Shown piece after piece: positions 54,787 to 63,431 of a DNA stretch of 64,000 bases. How positions within the stretch are numbered: the first letter of the stretch is position 1; each line of letters begins with the position of its first letter. The DNA is taken from positions 3,162,001 to 3,226,000 of the forward strand of contig NZ_CP171225.1 in the NCBI RefSeq assembly GCF_043226085.1, read 5' to 3'. The stretch comes from Amaricoccus sp003258405 (GTDB taxonomy: Bacteria; Pseudomonadota; Alphaproteobacteria; Rhodobacterales; Rhodobacteraceae). Both the position numbers and the translations under genes were made by a program. The notes beneath the pieces are model-generated. The model did not search any database and had not been told where the DNA came from. It was given only the letters and a program-made list of their open reading frames with translations.

Positions 54787-56007
54787 ATGGCCGAGCCGGC
54801 CCGAGTCATCCAGAGCGGCATGGTCTTCGAGGAGGACACCTCCGACCGGGAGCCATTCGGCGCCTTCTATCAGGACGAGGCCACCCATGCCGCCGCCGCG
54901 GAGATCGCTCAGTTGCGCGGATGGAGCGCTTCCAGCATCCGCAAGGGGGGGCTTCCCACCGCGCTCCGTCTTCTTGGGGTGGCGCCGCCTCCGCGAATCG
55001 TCTTCGTCGACATCGAGGACCAGCCGCTCGAGGAGGCACGTCAGGGACTGACCGAGCTGGCCCGGACCGGCGCCTCGGTGGTCGCGTTCGGCAGTGTGAA
55101 CGACGTCGCATATTTTCGCTCGATCATGCGCGCCGGCGTGCGCGACTATCTGGTGAAACCCGTCACGGCCGATGATCTCGGCGAAGTTCTGGTCGCGATC
55201 GAGCAGCCCGGCGACGGCGCACGTCCGCGCGGGCGCCTCGTCGGCGTGATTGGCGCGCGGGGCGGGGTCGGGGCCTCCACAATCGCCATCAATACCGCCT
55301 GGATCATGGCGGATCGCCTCAGCCGCCGCACCGGCCTCGTCGATATGGACATCTATGCCGGCAGCATTGCGCTCGCTCTCGACATCGAGCCGACCCGCGG
55401 CCTGCGAGAGGCGTTCGACGATCCGAAGCGCGTCGATGAAGTATTCCTCCAGAATGCGATGAAGAAGATCGGCAAGAACCTGCACGTCCTCGCCACGGAA
55501 GAACCATTCGATGATCTCGTTCCGATGACCGACGACAAGATGCTGATGTTGGCCGACACGATGCACGGCAATTTCGACATGTCGATCCTCGACCTCCCCC
55601 GCCACTTCATCCTGCGCGAGCCTCAGCTCTTTGCCCGATGCGATGATTTTGTTGTGGTGGCCGAGCTGACCTTGCAGTCCCTGCGCGACACAAACCGCCT
55701 GCGCAAGCTGCTCGGTCTCCGGAACCGCAAGGCGAAGATCCATGTCATTGCCAACCGGGTGTCCTCGCGGCCGGACATCACGGTGGGTGAATTCGAGAAG
55801 GGGATGGAGAGCACGCTGCGCTGCGTCTTTCCGCTCGACACCAAGGCCGTGACCCGCGCGAGCATGGAGGGGCGTCCGCTCGCAGCAACCACGCCGAAGC
55901 ACAAGATCGTCGATGGCCTCCACAAGCTCTGTATCGAGCTGGCCGGCATCCCGGAAGACGGGCGGCGCAAGGGGCTGTTTGGCCGCAAGGCACCGAGAAA
56001 GAAATAA
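54787..56007 (+). CDS. cpaE: Tad localisation ATPase CpaE (TadZ)
   Basis: ParA/MinD-like protein that places the Tad machine, 406 residues. An atypical receiver domain (about 60-140, RIVFVDIEDQPLEEAR ... AGVRDYLVKPVTADDL) precedes the ATPase part with the deviant Walker A GARGGVGAST, where Arg stands in place of the signature Lys, a common state in TadZ, and GLVDMDIYAG. The start at 54787 has GGAGGAG 6 bases upstream; the open frame back to 54607 lies inside cpaD. Confidence 0.93.
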   Translation: MAEPARVIQSGMVFEEDTSDREPFGAFYQDEATHAAAAEIAQLRGWSASSIRKGGLPTALRLLGVAPPPRIVFVDIEDQPLEEARQGLTELARTGASVVAFGSVNDVAYFRSIMRAGVRDYLVKPVTADDLGEVLVAIEQPGDGARPRGRLVGVIGARGGVGASTIAINTAWIMADRLSRRTGLVDMDIYAGSIALALDIEPTRGLREAFDDPKRVDEVFLQNAMKKIGKNLHVLATEEPFDDLVPMTDDKMLMLADTMHGNFDMSILDLPRHFILREPQLFARCDDFVVVAELTLQSLRDTNRLRKLLGLRNRKAKIHVIANRVSSRPDITVGEFEKGMESTLRCVFPLDTKAVTRASMEGRPLAATTPKHKIVDGLHKLCIELAGIPEDGRRKGLFGRKAPRKK

Positions 56008-56013
56008 GGCGCG

Positions 56014-57615
56014 ATGGAAGACGGCATCCCGAACACGTCCCGGATCCCTGAGGAGCCACATGACGCTCTGCGCGCGGCAGCCGTCGCGCGGGTCAAGGAG
56101 CTGCTCGGTCCTGCGGGTCTCCGTACCGCTACGTCCATGATACTGGCAGGCTTCGCGAACGATGTGCTCGAGGAGCTCATCCTGGGCGAAGCGACCCCGC
56201 CCGATATCGCGGAGCAACGGCAACTGCTGCAGGAAATCGTCGCTCAGCTCAGGATCGCCCGCGAGGCGGGCGCGCAGACCTCGCATGCCAGGCGCGACGA
56301 GATCTTCGATCCATTGGCGGATGTTTCGATCCCGAATGCACCGGAAATCCGCAACCGGCGCGAGCTTCAGGTCAAGAGCGAGGTCATGCCGATACTGATG
56401 CAGCGGATCGACATCTCTGTCGCCTCCACTCTCGGGCCGGACCAGCTTCGACAGCAGATTACCGGTATCGTCGAGGAGATCATTGTCGATCTGCGGATCC
56501 AGCTCAATGCAAGCGAGCTCAGATCGATCGTGCGGCTGATCGTCGATGACATGATCGGCCTCGGGCCGCTCGAGCCGTTGCTGGCGGACGAAAGCGTGAC
56601 CGATATCATGGTGAACGGCGCACATCAGGTCTATGTCGAGCGCAAGGGCAAGCTCGATCTCACCGATGTGCAGTTCCGGGACGACGCGCATGTGATCCAT
56701 GTCGCGACCCGCATCGTGACCGAGGTGGGGCGGCGCGTTGATGAATCGACGCCGCTGGTGGATGCTCGTCTGCGCGACGGCAGCCGCGTCAACATCATCA
56801 TCCCGCCGCTCGCCATCGACGGCCCGACCATCGCCATCCGCAAGTTCTCCAAGAAGGAGATCACCCTCGATACGATGGCGCGCCAGAACAACATTTCACC
56901 GGAACTGGCTACGGTGATGAAGATCGCCGCGCGCTGCCGCCTCAATATCCTCATCTCGGGCGGCACCGGGTCAGGAAAGACCACGCTTCTCAACGCCATG
57001 AGCCGCCTTATCGACCATGGCGAGCGCACCATCACCATCGAAGATGCCGCCGAGCTCCAACTCCAGCAGCCCCATGTGGTGCGTCTCGAGACCCGGCCCG
57101 CAAATGTCGAGGGCGAGGGCGAGATCACGATGCGTCACCTGCTCAAGAATGCGCTGCGTATGCGGCCCGATCGCATCATTCTCGGCGAGATCCGCGGCGA
57201 AGAAGCCATCGACATGCTTCAGGCCATGAACACCGGCCATGATGGTTCGATGTGCACGATCCACTCCAACACTCCGCGCGACGCGCTGACCCGCCTCGAG
57301 AACATGGTCGCCATGTCGGGCTTCAAACTGCCGGCGGAGGCCGTGCGTGAACAGATCCAGAGCGCCGTGCATCTTATCGCCCAGGTCAGCCGCATGCGCG
57401 ACGGGATGCGCCGTGTTACCTATCTGACCGAGATCACCGGCATGGAAGGCGATGTGGTCACCACCCAGGATCTCTTCCGCTATGTTTTCCAGGGCGAGGA
57501 CGCCGAGGGGCGCCTCGTCGGCCGCTTCGAATGCTCCAACCTGCGCCCGCATTTCATGAACCGGGCGGAATATTTCGGCCTCGGGGGGCGTCTGATGGAG
57601 GCTATGGGATGCTGA
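56014..57615 (+). CDS. cpaF: Tad pilus assembly ATPase CpaF (TadA)
   Basis: Hexameric secretion ATPase driving pilus assembly, 533 residues. The core from about 170 shows LGPLEPLLADESVTDIMVNG, Walker A ISGGTGSGKTTLLNA, the Asp box ITIEDAAELQL, Walker B RIILGEIRGEEAIDMLQAMNTGHDGSMCTIHSN with the His box, in the usual CpaF order. The first 150 residues form a less conserved helical extension. The tadB start lies 7 bases inside its end. Confidence 0.96.
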   Translation: MEDGIPNTSRIPEEPHDALRAAAVARVKELLGPAGLRTATSMILAGFANDVLEELILGEATPPDIAEQRQLLQEIVAQLRIAREAGAQTSHARRDEIFDPLADVSIPNAPEIRNRRELQVKSEVMPILMQRIDISVASTLGPDQLRQQITGIVEEIIVDLRIQLNASELRSIVRLIVDDMIGLGPLEPLLADESVTDIMVNGAHQVYVERKGKLDLTDVQFRDDAHVIHVATRIVTEVGRRVDESTPLVDARLRDGSRVNIIIPPLAIDGPTIAIRKFSKKEITLDTMARQNNISPELATVMKIAARCRLNILISGGTGSGKTTLLNAMSRLIDHGERTITIEDAAELQLQQPHVVRLETRPANVEGEGEITMRHLLKNALRMRPDRIILGEIRGEEAIDMLQAMNTGHDGSMCTIHSNTPRDALTRLENMVAMSGFKLPAEAVREQIQSAVHLIAQVSRMRDGMRRVTYLTEITGMEGDVVTTQDLFRYVFQGEDAEGRLVGRFECSNLRPHFMNRAEYFGLGGRLMEAMGC

Positions 57616-58622
57616 CCCAACCCGATCCGAGCCTTGTCATTGCGCTTTTCGGTGGCGGGCTTGCCATCGTGGTGGGCCTCGGTCTGGCGGTCATAGCTCT
57701 CGTGCTCAAGGAGCGCACCCGCCATCGCAATCGGCTCGCACGCGTTGGCCGCGGGCGCATCTTCGGACGTGTCGATCTCGAAGAGATGCGCCTGAAACTC
57801 CAGAAGCCGAAGCAGGATGCAAGCCTCCTGATACAGGTCACGGACCTGTTTTCACGGTTCTTCCCGCTTCTCAACACGACGCGGCTCATCGCGAATTTCG
57901 AACGCGCCGGGATGGAGATCACCATTGGCCGATTTGCGGCCTACTCTGTGGCGCTCGGCGTCGTGTTCACGGGGCTCGGAGCGGGGCTCATGGGCTATTC
58001 GCTGCCCATAACGGCCGTCGTCTCGCTTCTCCTCGCCATGTTCATCTCAGACACCGTGGTCAAGATGCGCGGCGACCGGATGGCTGCGAAATTCATGCGC
58101 CAGCTTCCCGATGCGCTCGAGACGATCATCCGCGGCATTCGCTCCGGCCTGCCGGTCATCGAGTGCATCGCGACGGTCGGCAAGGAGTTCGAGGATCCGA
58201 TCGGGATGTATTTCGAAGGCGTTGCGGAGCGGGTGAAGCTCGGCCAGTCACTCGATGTCTCGCTCTGGAACGTCGCGCGCATCATCCGGCGCCCGGAGAT
58301 GGACTTTCTGTCGATCTGCATCTCGATCCAGATCGAGACCGGCGGAAGCCTCGCCGAGGCCCTTTCGGGTCTCGCGGACCTGCTCCGGAAGCGCCAGCAG
58401 ATGCGCCAGAAAGTCCGGGCCATTTCCTCCGAGGCAAAGGCCAGCGCGCTCATCATCGGGGCCTTGCCCTTCATGATGCTCGGCATCCTGAGCATCATGG
58501 CGCCGGACTACATCGGTCCGCTCTTCACCGATCCGCGTGGCCATATCATGCTCGGCCTGGGCGGCCTCAGCATTGCCATCGGCGCTTTCGTCATGTGGCG
58601 GATGACGCAGTTCGAGATCTAG
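57609..58622 (+). CDS. tadB: Tad inner-membrane platform protein TadB
   Basis: GspF-like membrane protein, 337 residues. The N-terminal helix (SLVIALFGGGLAIVVGLGLAVIALVL) is followed by a cytosolic GspF domain (LPDALETIIRGIRSGLPVIECIATVGKEFEDPIGMYFEGV) and further helices near 110-160 and the C-terminus. ATG 57609 overlaps the cpaF stop by 7 bases; the frame upstream is inside cpaF. It pairs with TadC. Confidence 0.94.
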   Translation: MLTQPDPSLVIALFGGGLAIVVGLGLAVIALVLKERTRHRNRLARVGRGRIFGRVDLEEMRLKLQKPKQDASLLIQVTDLFSRFFPLLNTTRLIANFERAGMEITIGRFAAYSVALGVVFTGLGAGLMGYSLPITAVVSLLLAMFISDTVVKMRGDRMAAKFMRQLPDALETIIRGIRSGLPVIECIATVGKEFEDPIGMYFEGVAERVKLGQSLDVSLWNVARIIRRPEMDFLSICISIQIETGGSLAEALSGLADLLRKRQQMRQKVRAISSEAKASALIIGALPFMMLGILSIMAPDYIGPLFTDPRGHIMLGLGGLSIAIGAFVMWRMTQFEI

Positions 58623-58631
58623 GAGGAGGAT

Positions 58632-59591
58632 ATGACGTCGATGAACTCCGCGGTCATTCTCGGCCTGATCGCCTTCTCCGTTCTTCTCGCCGTGGCGGCC
58701 GGGGCGATGTGGATCATCGACCGGCATGGCCGCGCCCGCCGGATCGCCGCCGCAACCGGCAACGCGGCCGCGCGCGCGAGGGTTGTGAAGACGGGGCCGC
58801 GCGAGCAACAGCAGATGAACGAGGGTCTGCTCAACTTCATGAAGCGTGCGACCGAGAGCTTCTCGATCATGAAGGACCGGCAGATCCGCGAGACACGGCT
58901 CCGGCTGTTGAGCGCCGGCTACCGCTCCCGGGATGCGATGGTGGTCTACAGCTTCTTCAAGCTGGTCTCACCGCTTGCAGCCATGATCGGCGGCATGCTG
59001 GCCGTCTATGGCTTCAACATGATCGGCAAGGGGCCGGCACTCGACCTCGCCGGAGTTCTCGGCATTGCGCTGCTCGGCAGCAAGCTTCCCGACATCGTCG
59101 TCTCGAATGCGCGCCAGAAACGTCTCGATGAGGTGCGCAAGGCCTTTCCGGACGCGCTTGACATGCTGGTGATCTGCGCCGAGGCCGGCCTGTCCTCGGA
59201 TGCCGCCCTGAAGCGCGTCGTCGCCGAAACCAACCGCACCTCCTCGATTCTGGGGGCCGAGCTCGAACTCACCGCCATGGAGATGAATTTCTCGCCGGAC
59301 CGGCGCGCAGCTCTCGAAAACCTGCTCCAGCGCGTCCCGCTGCCTGCCGTTACCGCTTTCGTCAACACCATGCTTCAGGCGGAGAAATACGGCACGCCGC
59401 TCGCGCGCGCCTTCAAGGTGCTTGCCAACGAGCAGCGCACCGAGCGCATGCTGCGCGCGGAAGAGAAGGCGGGGCGGTTGCCTGCGATCATGACCGTGCC
59501 CATGATGCTCTTCATCCTGCCGGCACTTTTCATCGTGCTCATTGGGCCGGCCGCGCTCGATATCATGGACAAGTTCATCGGCATGCAGTGA
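58632..59591 (+). CDS. tadC: Tad inner-membrane platform protein TadC
   Basis: Second GspF-like platform protein, 319 residues. Helices at about 8-30 and 100-140 precede the GspF domain (FPDALDMLVICAEAGLSSDAALKRVVAE ... FVNTMLQAEKYGTPLARAFKVLANEQRTERM) and a last helix (MTVPMMLFILPALFIVLIGPA). It follows tadB after 9 bases and converges on tadD with a 9-base gap and no obvious terminator. Confidence 0.94.
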   Translation: MTSMNSAVILGLIAFSVLLAVAAGAMWIIDRHGRARRIAAATGNAAARARVVKTGPREQQQMNEGLLNFMKRATESFSIMKDRQIRETRLRLLSAGYRSRDAMVVYSFFKLVSPLAAMIGGMLAVYGFNMIGKGPALDLAGVLGIALLGSKLPDIVVSNARQKRLDEVRKAFPDALDMLVICAEAGLSSDAALKRVVAETNRTSSILGAELELTAMEMNFSPDRRAALENLLQRVPLPAVTAFVNTMLQAEKYGTPLARAFKVLANEQRTERMLRAEEKAGRLPAIMTVPMMLFILPALFIVLIGPAALDIMDKFIGMQ

Positions 59592-59600
59592 CGTGGCGGA

Positions 59601-60365
59601 TCAGCGGAGCTTGCCAATCGGCTTGCCCGTCCCGAGCAGCGTCCTCAACTCACGGTAATAGGCGATGTTGCTGTCGATCTGGCTCGGGGTGAGATCCGTC
59701 GAGAGCGTTGCACGCGCATCGCGCTCGCGCCCTGAGATACCATAGACCAAAGCCAGATTGCCGCGGGTACGCGCCGAGGCGGCGTTGTCGCGCACCAGTT
59801 CGCGCAGGATGCGGATGCCCTCGTCGCTCTGGCCCGAAAGACCGTAGGAAAGGCCAAGGTTGCTCAGCAGCGCGAAGTTCGTCGGGTCGATCGCAAGGCC
59901 CGAGCGATACGAGGCCTGCGCTTCGGCATGGCGGCTCAACTGGTCGAGAGCGATGCCGCGCGCGGTGATGACCTGAAGGTTCCGCGGGCTGATCGCCAGG
60001 GCCTGATCGAGATTGGCAAGCGCACTCTGCGCCTTGCCGGTCTCGAGCTGCGTTCGGGCAAGCTCCAGAAGCACCTCTGAATCGCGCGGCCTGCGCTGCT
60101 TGGCCTGTGCCAGCGCCTGCTCGGCCCGGGTATATTGCCCGAGGCCGGCATAGCTGCGGCCGAGCCCGAGCAGGGCCTCGACCGAATTGGGATTTGCGTC
60201 ATAGGCCTGCCGGTAGAGTGATGCCGCAGTGTTGTAGTCGCCTGCATCGACGGCGCGCTCTGCAAGCTTTTCTGTCGAGCTCGGTCCACTCGTGCTGCAC
60301 CCCGCCAGAAAAGCCGCCGTCGCGGCGATCGACAGCGTCTTGCCGATTGCTCTGGTCCTGCTCAT
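59601..60365 (-). CDS. tadD: Tad pilus TPR lipoprotein TadD
   Basis: Lipoprotein of 254 residues with the lipobox FLAGC (C23) and tetratricopeptide repeats from about 30 to 235 (AASLYRQAYDANPNSVEALLGLGRSYAGLGQY; ARTQLETGKAQSALANLDQALAISPRN; SYRSGLAIDPTNFALLSNLGLSYGLSGQ). TadD acts as pilotin-like assembly factor for the secretin. It is on the opposite strand to the rest of the locus and shares its upstream region with the prepilin peptidase gene. Confidence 0.88.
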   Translation of the reverse strand: MSRTRAIGKTLSIAATAAFLAGCSTSGPSSTEKLAERAVDAGDYNTAASLYRQAYDANPNSVEALLGLGRSYAGLGQYTRAEQALAQAKQRRPRDSEVLLELARTQLETGKAQSALANLDQALAISPRNLQVITARGIALDQLSRHAEAQASYRSGLAIDPTNFALLSNLGLSYGLSGQSDEGIRILRELVRDNAASARTRGNLALVYGISGRERDARATLSTDLTPSQIDSNIAYYRELRTLLGTGKPIGKLR

Positions 60366-60419
60366 CGCGCTCTCACCTGTGATGCGTCCGCACTTTTTAT
60401 TAAGCTTGAATTGAGCGCG

Positions 60420-60434
60420 TTAATTTCTCGTTAA
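60420..60434. promoter_or_regulatory. CtrA-type site between tadD and the prepilin peptidase gene
   Basis: TTAA (60420-60423), seven bases, TTAA (60431-60434) is an exact match to the CtrA core TTAA-N7-TTAA. It lies 55 bases before tadD and 58 before the prepilin peptidase start, in an A/T-rich gap between the divergent genes. It suggests cell-cycle or motility-type control of pilus genes by CtrA. Confidence 0.6.
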
Positions 60435-60491
60435 GGGAGAGTCTGGTCTTTTGGCAGCGGCACGCGCCGCACCGATCAGGGGACAGGCTCG

Positions 60492-60965
60492 ATGGAAAGC
60501 GCCGTGATGATTTCGGGGCTCGCGGTTCTCATGACCGCGGCGACTTCCGATATCCGGTTTCGTCGCATTCCGAACCGTCTTTCGATTGTTCTTGCGGCCA
60601 TCGGCATTGTCCGGATTGGGCTTACCTGGGGTGGATCAGGGGCGGACGGGGCCCTCGCGCTCGATGCGCTCTTTGATATGTTGGCAGCCCTTGCGCTTTT
60701 CCTTGGCGGCGCCCTCCTGTTCGCGATGGGCCTTTTTGGCGGCGGAGATGTGAAGCTTCTGGCCGCCACCGCCGTGTGGCTCGGCCGGAGCGCGGTGCCA
60801 GGGATGCTGGTCGCTACTGCCATCGCCGGCGGGGCCATAGCGCTTGTGATGCTTGCATGGATCGCCATCGCGCGGCAGCGGGGAAGGTCGCCCGCACATA
60901 CCAGTGTGCCTTACGGCGCGGCCATCGCGCTGGGCGGAACCCTGGCCGCGGTCGGCATTGTCTGA
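60492..60965 (+). CDS. cpaA: Prepilin peptidase TadV (CpaA)
   Basis: Inner-membrane aspartic protease that cleaves Flp prepilin and pseudopilins. The 157-residue product has four to five membrane segments and both catalytic aspartates in typical context: D20 in AATSDIRFRRIPN and the Asp in MGLFGGGDVKLLAATAVW. It is of the short TadV type without methyltransferase domain. It converges on the PilZ gene with a 3-base gap. Confidence 0.92.
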   Translation: MESAVMISGLAVLMTAATSDIRFRRIPNRLSIVLAAIGIVRIGLTWGGSGADGALALDALFDMLAALALFLGGALLFAMGLFGGGDVKLLAATAVWLGRSAVPGMLVATAIAGGAIALVMLAWIAIARQRGRSPAHTSVPYGAAIALGGTLAAVGIV

Positions 60966-60968
60966 GCG

Positions 60969-61220
60969 TCAGGGGCTCGTGAATTCGAGCCCCGCCCTGT
61001 CGAGGGTCCGGTGGCGCACCGTCGCGGCGCGTTCCGGTCCGTGGTCGATCAGGAGATCGAAGCGCTCCGGCACGAAGAGCCACTGATCGGTCCGGATCAG
61101 TGCGCCAAGGGGCGACATGTCGAGGATCACGCAGTCGAGCGTGCTTCTGCCGCCGGGCAGAACCACCCGGCCGCGGCGGAGCACCCTGTGTCTCCGGGTC
61201 TTGCGGCGTTCGCGTGGCAT
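60969..61220 (-). CDS. Small PilZ-domain protein, putative c-di-GMP receptor
   Basis: An 83-residue single-domain protein. The c-di-GMP contact motif RxxxR lies in the N-terminal RRKTRRHRVLRRGR, and the D/NxSxxG motif is DMSPLGAL, at the right distance; the remaining strands fit the PilZ barrel. I choose ATG 61220 (MPRERRKTRR) because the longer frame to 61424 has no ribosome site and leaves the conserved region. Its place inside the Tad locus suggests pilus control by cyclic di-GMP (inference). Confidence 0.75.
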   Translation of the reverse strand: MPRERRKTRRHRVLRRGRVVLPGGRSTLDCVILDMSPLGALIRTDQWLFVPERFDLLIDHGPERAATVRHRTLDRAGLEFTSP

Positions 61221-61299
61221 GGATCGGTCTTTCTCTCGAAGTCTGTTTGACGGGGCCAGTATAACACTTCGCGGCGGTGCGCGGACGCGCGCTCCGGTT

Positions 61300-61315
61300 A
61301 AGCCGTTAACGGCTT
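61300..61315. promoter_or_regulatory. 16-bp perfect palindrome in the pilZ / tadG gap
   Basis: AAGCCGTTAACGGCTT is a perfect palindrome in the 203-base divergent gap between the PilZ gene and the tadG-like gene. Its centre GTTAAC and the neighbouring GGTTAAG at 61296 resemble CtrA half sites but the spacing is 4, not 7. Function unknown. Confidence 0.4.
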
Positions 61316-61423
61316 GGAAACCACGTCCGTGGCATCGCATGGGTCTGAAATTCATCCATTTACGGGATGTTGAGCAACCGCTCCCACGATGCGGCCGAAA
61401 GGGCGGACCCCGCTTCGAGATCA

Positions 61424-62875
61424 ATGGCCCGCGAGCAGCAGATGCGAACGATCATGAAACGGCTGCGTGCAAGCCATCCGCTCGGGACGCTGAGACGGTG
61501 CCTTCAGGACAGGGCGGGCGTCTCCGCCGTCCTCGTCGCCCTGATGATGATCCCGATCGTCGGCTCCGTGGGGCTCGCGATCGATTCCTCGGTCGGTTTC
61601 ATCCTCAAGAGCCGCCTGTCGAAATCCCTCGATGCCGCAGCGCTTGCCGGAGGACGGGTCGCGCTGAGCGACAATGCCGAGGAAATCGCACGGCAGTATT
61701 TCGATGCGAATTTCGGCCCGACCGATGGCACCGTCAGTCTCGACGATTTCCACTTCGAACTGGATGAAAGCAAGGAGTTCGTCACCCTGACGGCGCAGGC
61801 GACGACACCGACCTATTTCATGCGGATCTTCGGCAAGGATTCGATGACCGTGAACGGCCGTACCGTCATCCAGCGCCAGACGACGGGCATGGAACTCGCC
61901 CTTGTCATGGACATCACCGGCTCGATGAGAGGAAGCAAATTCGCCGCGATGAAGCAGGCCTCGCAGGATCTCGTCGACATCATCTTCGGCGACAGGAGCG
62001 AGATCGAAAACCTGTGGGTCAGCCTCGTGCCCTATGTGGCCTCGGTCAACATCGGACCCTCGCGAACGAACTGGCTCGCGACCAACGATGAGGTGCTGAA
62101 GAAGCCATCGAGGTTCGACCCCGAGGGCTGGCGCGGCTGCGTGATGGCGCGGGCCAATCCCTTCGATACGGACGACACGCCGCCCGCGACACAACCCTTC
62201 ACCTCCTACCGCTATCCGAAGACAAGCGATACGGAAGACAACAACTATCCACCCGTGAAATCTGAAGCCACTGCTGACAATAATGCGCGCGGTCCGAACC
62301 TGGCCTGTGGCGCGCCCATCATGGGCTTGACGGCCTCGAAGAGCGCGATCGACGGAGCGCTCGATGCGATGCTGGTTTCCGCGCGTGGCGGAACCACGAG
62401 CAATCTCGGTCTTTCCTGGGGCTGGAGAACCCTTTCGCCCCGCTGGCGCGGCCTCTGGGGCGGGACAACCCCAGCGACCCATCCCCTCGATTACCACACC
62501 GAGAACATGGAGAAGGTTGTCGTGATCCTCACGGATGGCGAGAACCAGTTTCACGACAACAACAAGATGTCAAACCCGCCTTACTCCGACTTTACAGCCT
62601 ATGGCAGGCTGGACGATCTCGGTACTACCAACCCGAAGGAAGGCCGCAAGATCCTCGACAATCGCATGTCCGGCACCTGCACGGCGATGAAGAGTGCAGG
62701 CATTCGGATCTACACGATAACTTTTGGCAGCGGCGTCGGCAGCTCGACACAGGCCCTCTTCAGCAGCTGCGCCACCGAACCCTCGATGTATTTCCATGCG
62801 CCCTCCAACGAAGAGCTCAGGAGCGTCTTCCACACCATCGCCGGCGAGCTCGCCAATCTGCGGATCTACCAGTGA
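61424..62875 (+). CDS. TadG-like pilus-locus protein with von Willebrand A domain
   Basis: Exported protein of about 483 residues. After a basic start, RAGVSAVLVALMMIPIVGSVGLAIDSS is the TadE/G-type N-terminal membrane segment. A vWA domain follows with MIDAS motif DITGSM (D163-S167 counting from 61424), the KVVVILTDGENQ strand and TFGSG near the C-terminus. TadG proteins of this form are thought to act at the pilus base or in adhesion. The start is uncertain: the frame opens at 61367, and ATGs at 61424, 61442 and 61454 lack clear ribosome sites. It overlaps the next gene by 4 bases. Confidence 0.85.
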   Translation: MAREQQMRTIMKRLRASHPLGTLRRCLQDRAGVSAVLVALMMIPIVGSVGLAIDSSVGFILKSRLSKSLDAAALAGGRVALSDNAEEIARQYFDANFGPTDGTVSLDDFHFELDESKEFVTLTAQATTPTYFMRIFGKDSMTVNGRTVIQRQTTGMELALVMDITGSMRGSKFAAMKQASQDLVDIIFGDRSEIENLWVSLVPYVASVNIGPSRTNWLATNDEVLKKPSRFDPEGWRGCVMARANPFDTDDTPPATQPFTSYRYPKTSDTEDNNYPPVKSEATADNNARGPNLACGAPIMGLTASKSAIDGALDAMLVSARGGTTSNLGLSWGWRTLSPRWRGLWGGTTPATHPLDYHTENMEKVVVILTDGENQFHDNNKMSNPPYSDFTAYGRLDDLGTTNPKEGRKILDNRMSGTCTAMKSAGIRIYTITFGSGVGSSTQALFSSCATEPSMYFHAPSNEELRSVFHTIAGELANLRIYQ

Positions 62876-63423
62876 CGCGGGCGCGGCTCCTGCGCGACGA
62901 AAGCGGCGCGGCAATCGTGGAAGCCGCGTTTGTCATTCCGGTCCTGCTGCTTCTCACCCTCGGTGCCATCGAGCTTTCCATCTCGATCTTTCTCGGCGCG
63001 AGCCTCGAATCCGCCGTCCTCCAGGCCTCGCGATCCGGCATCACCGGCAACACGACCGGCGGCGTCAGCCGCGAGGAGCGTATCCGCGACATCATCGAGG
63101 AAAACACCTACGGCTTTCTCGACATGGACAAGGTGAAGATCGAGACCCTCGTCTACAGCGACTTCGCCGATATCGGCAAGCCGGAGCCCTTCGAGGATGC
63201 CAACGGCAACGGCAGCTACGACATGGGCGAGGTCTTCAGCGATATCAACGGCAACGGCATGTGGGATCCTGACATGGGCGCTGCGGGGATGGGGGATACC
63301 GGCGATATCGTCCTTTACCGCGTCACCTACGACTGGGGCATCATCACCCCGCTCATCCAGGCCGTCCTCGGCAACAGCATGCGCCACGTCTCGTCCGTTG
63401 CCGTGCGAAACGAACCGTTCTGA
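62872..63423 (+). CDS. TadE-like pseudopilin with two calcium-loop motifs
   Basis: A 183-residue TadE-family protein starting with GTG that overlaps the upstream stop. The TadE motif is ESGAAIVEAAFVIPVLLLLTLGAIELS, with the prepilin-type Gly and Glu. In the globular part two identical-spaced loops D109-xNxNGxxD117 and D124-xNxNGxxD132 occur, the DxNxDG/EF-hand-like pattern of calcium-binding loops (dockerin-like). This suggests calcium-dependent folding or adhesion of a minor pilin. It is 8 bases before a second TadE-like gene. Confidence 0.85.
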   Translation: MTRARLLRDESGAAIVEAAFVIPVLLLLTLGAIELSISIFLGASLESAVLQASRSGITGNTTGGVSREERIRDIIEENTYGFLDMDKVKIETLVYSDFADIGKPEPFEDANGNGSYDMGEVFSDINGNGMWDPDMGAAGMGDTGDIVLYRVTYDWGIITPLIQAVLGNSMRHVSSVAVRNEPF

Positions 63424-63431
63424 GGGGCGCG

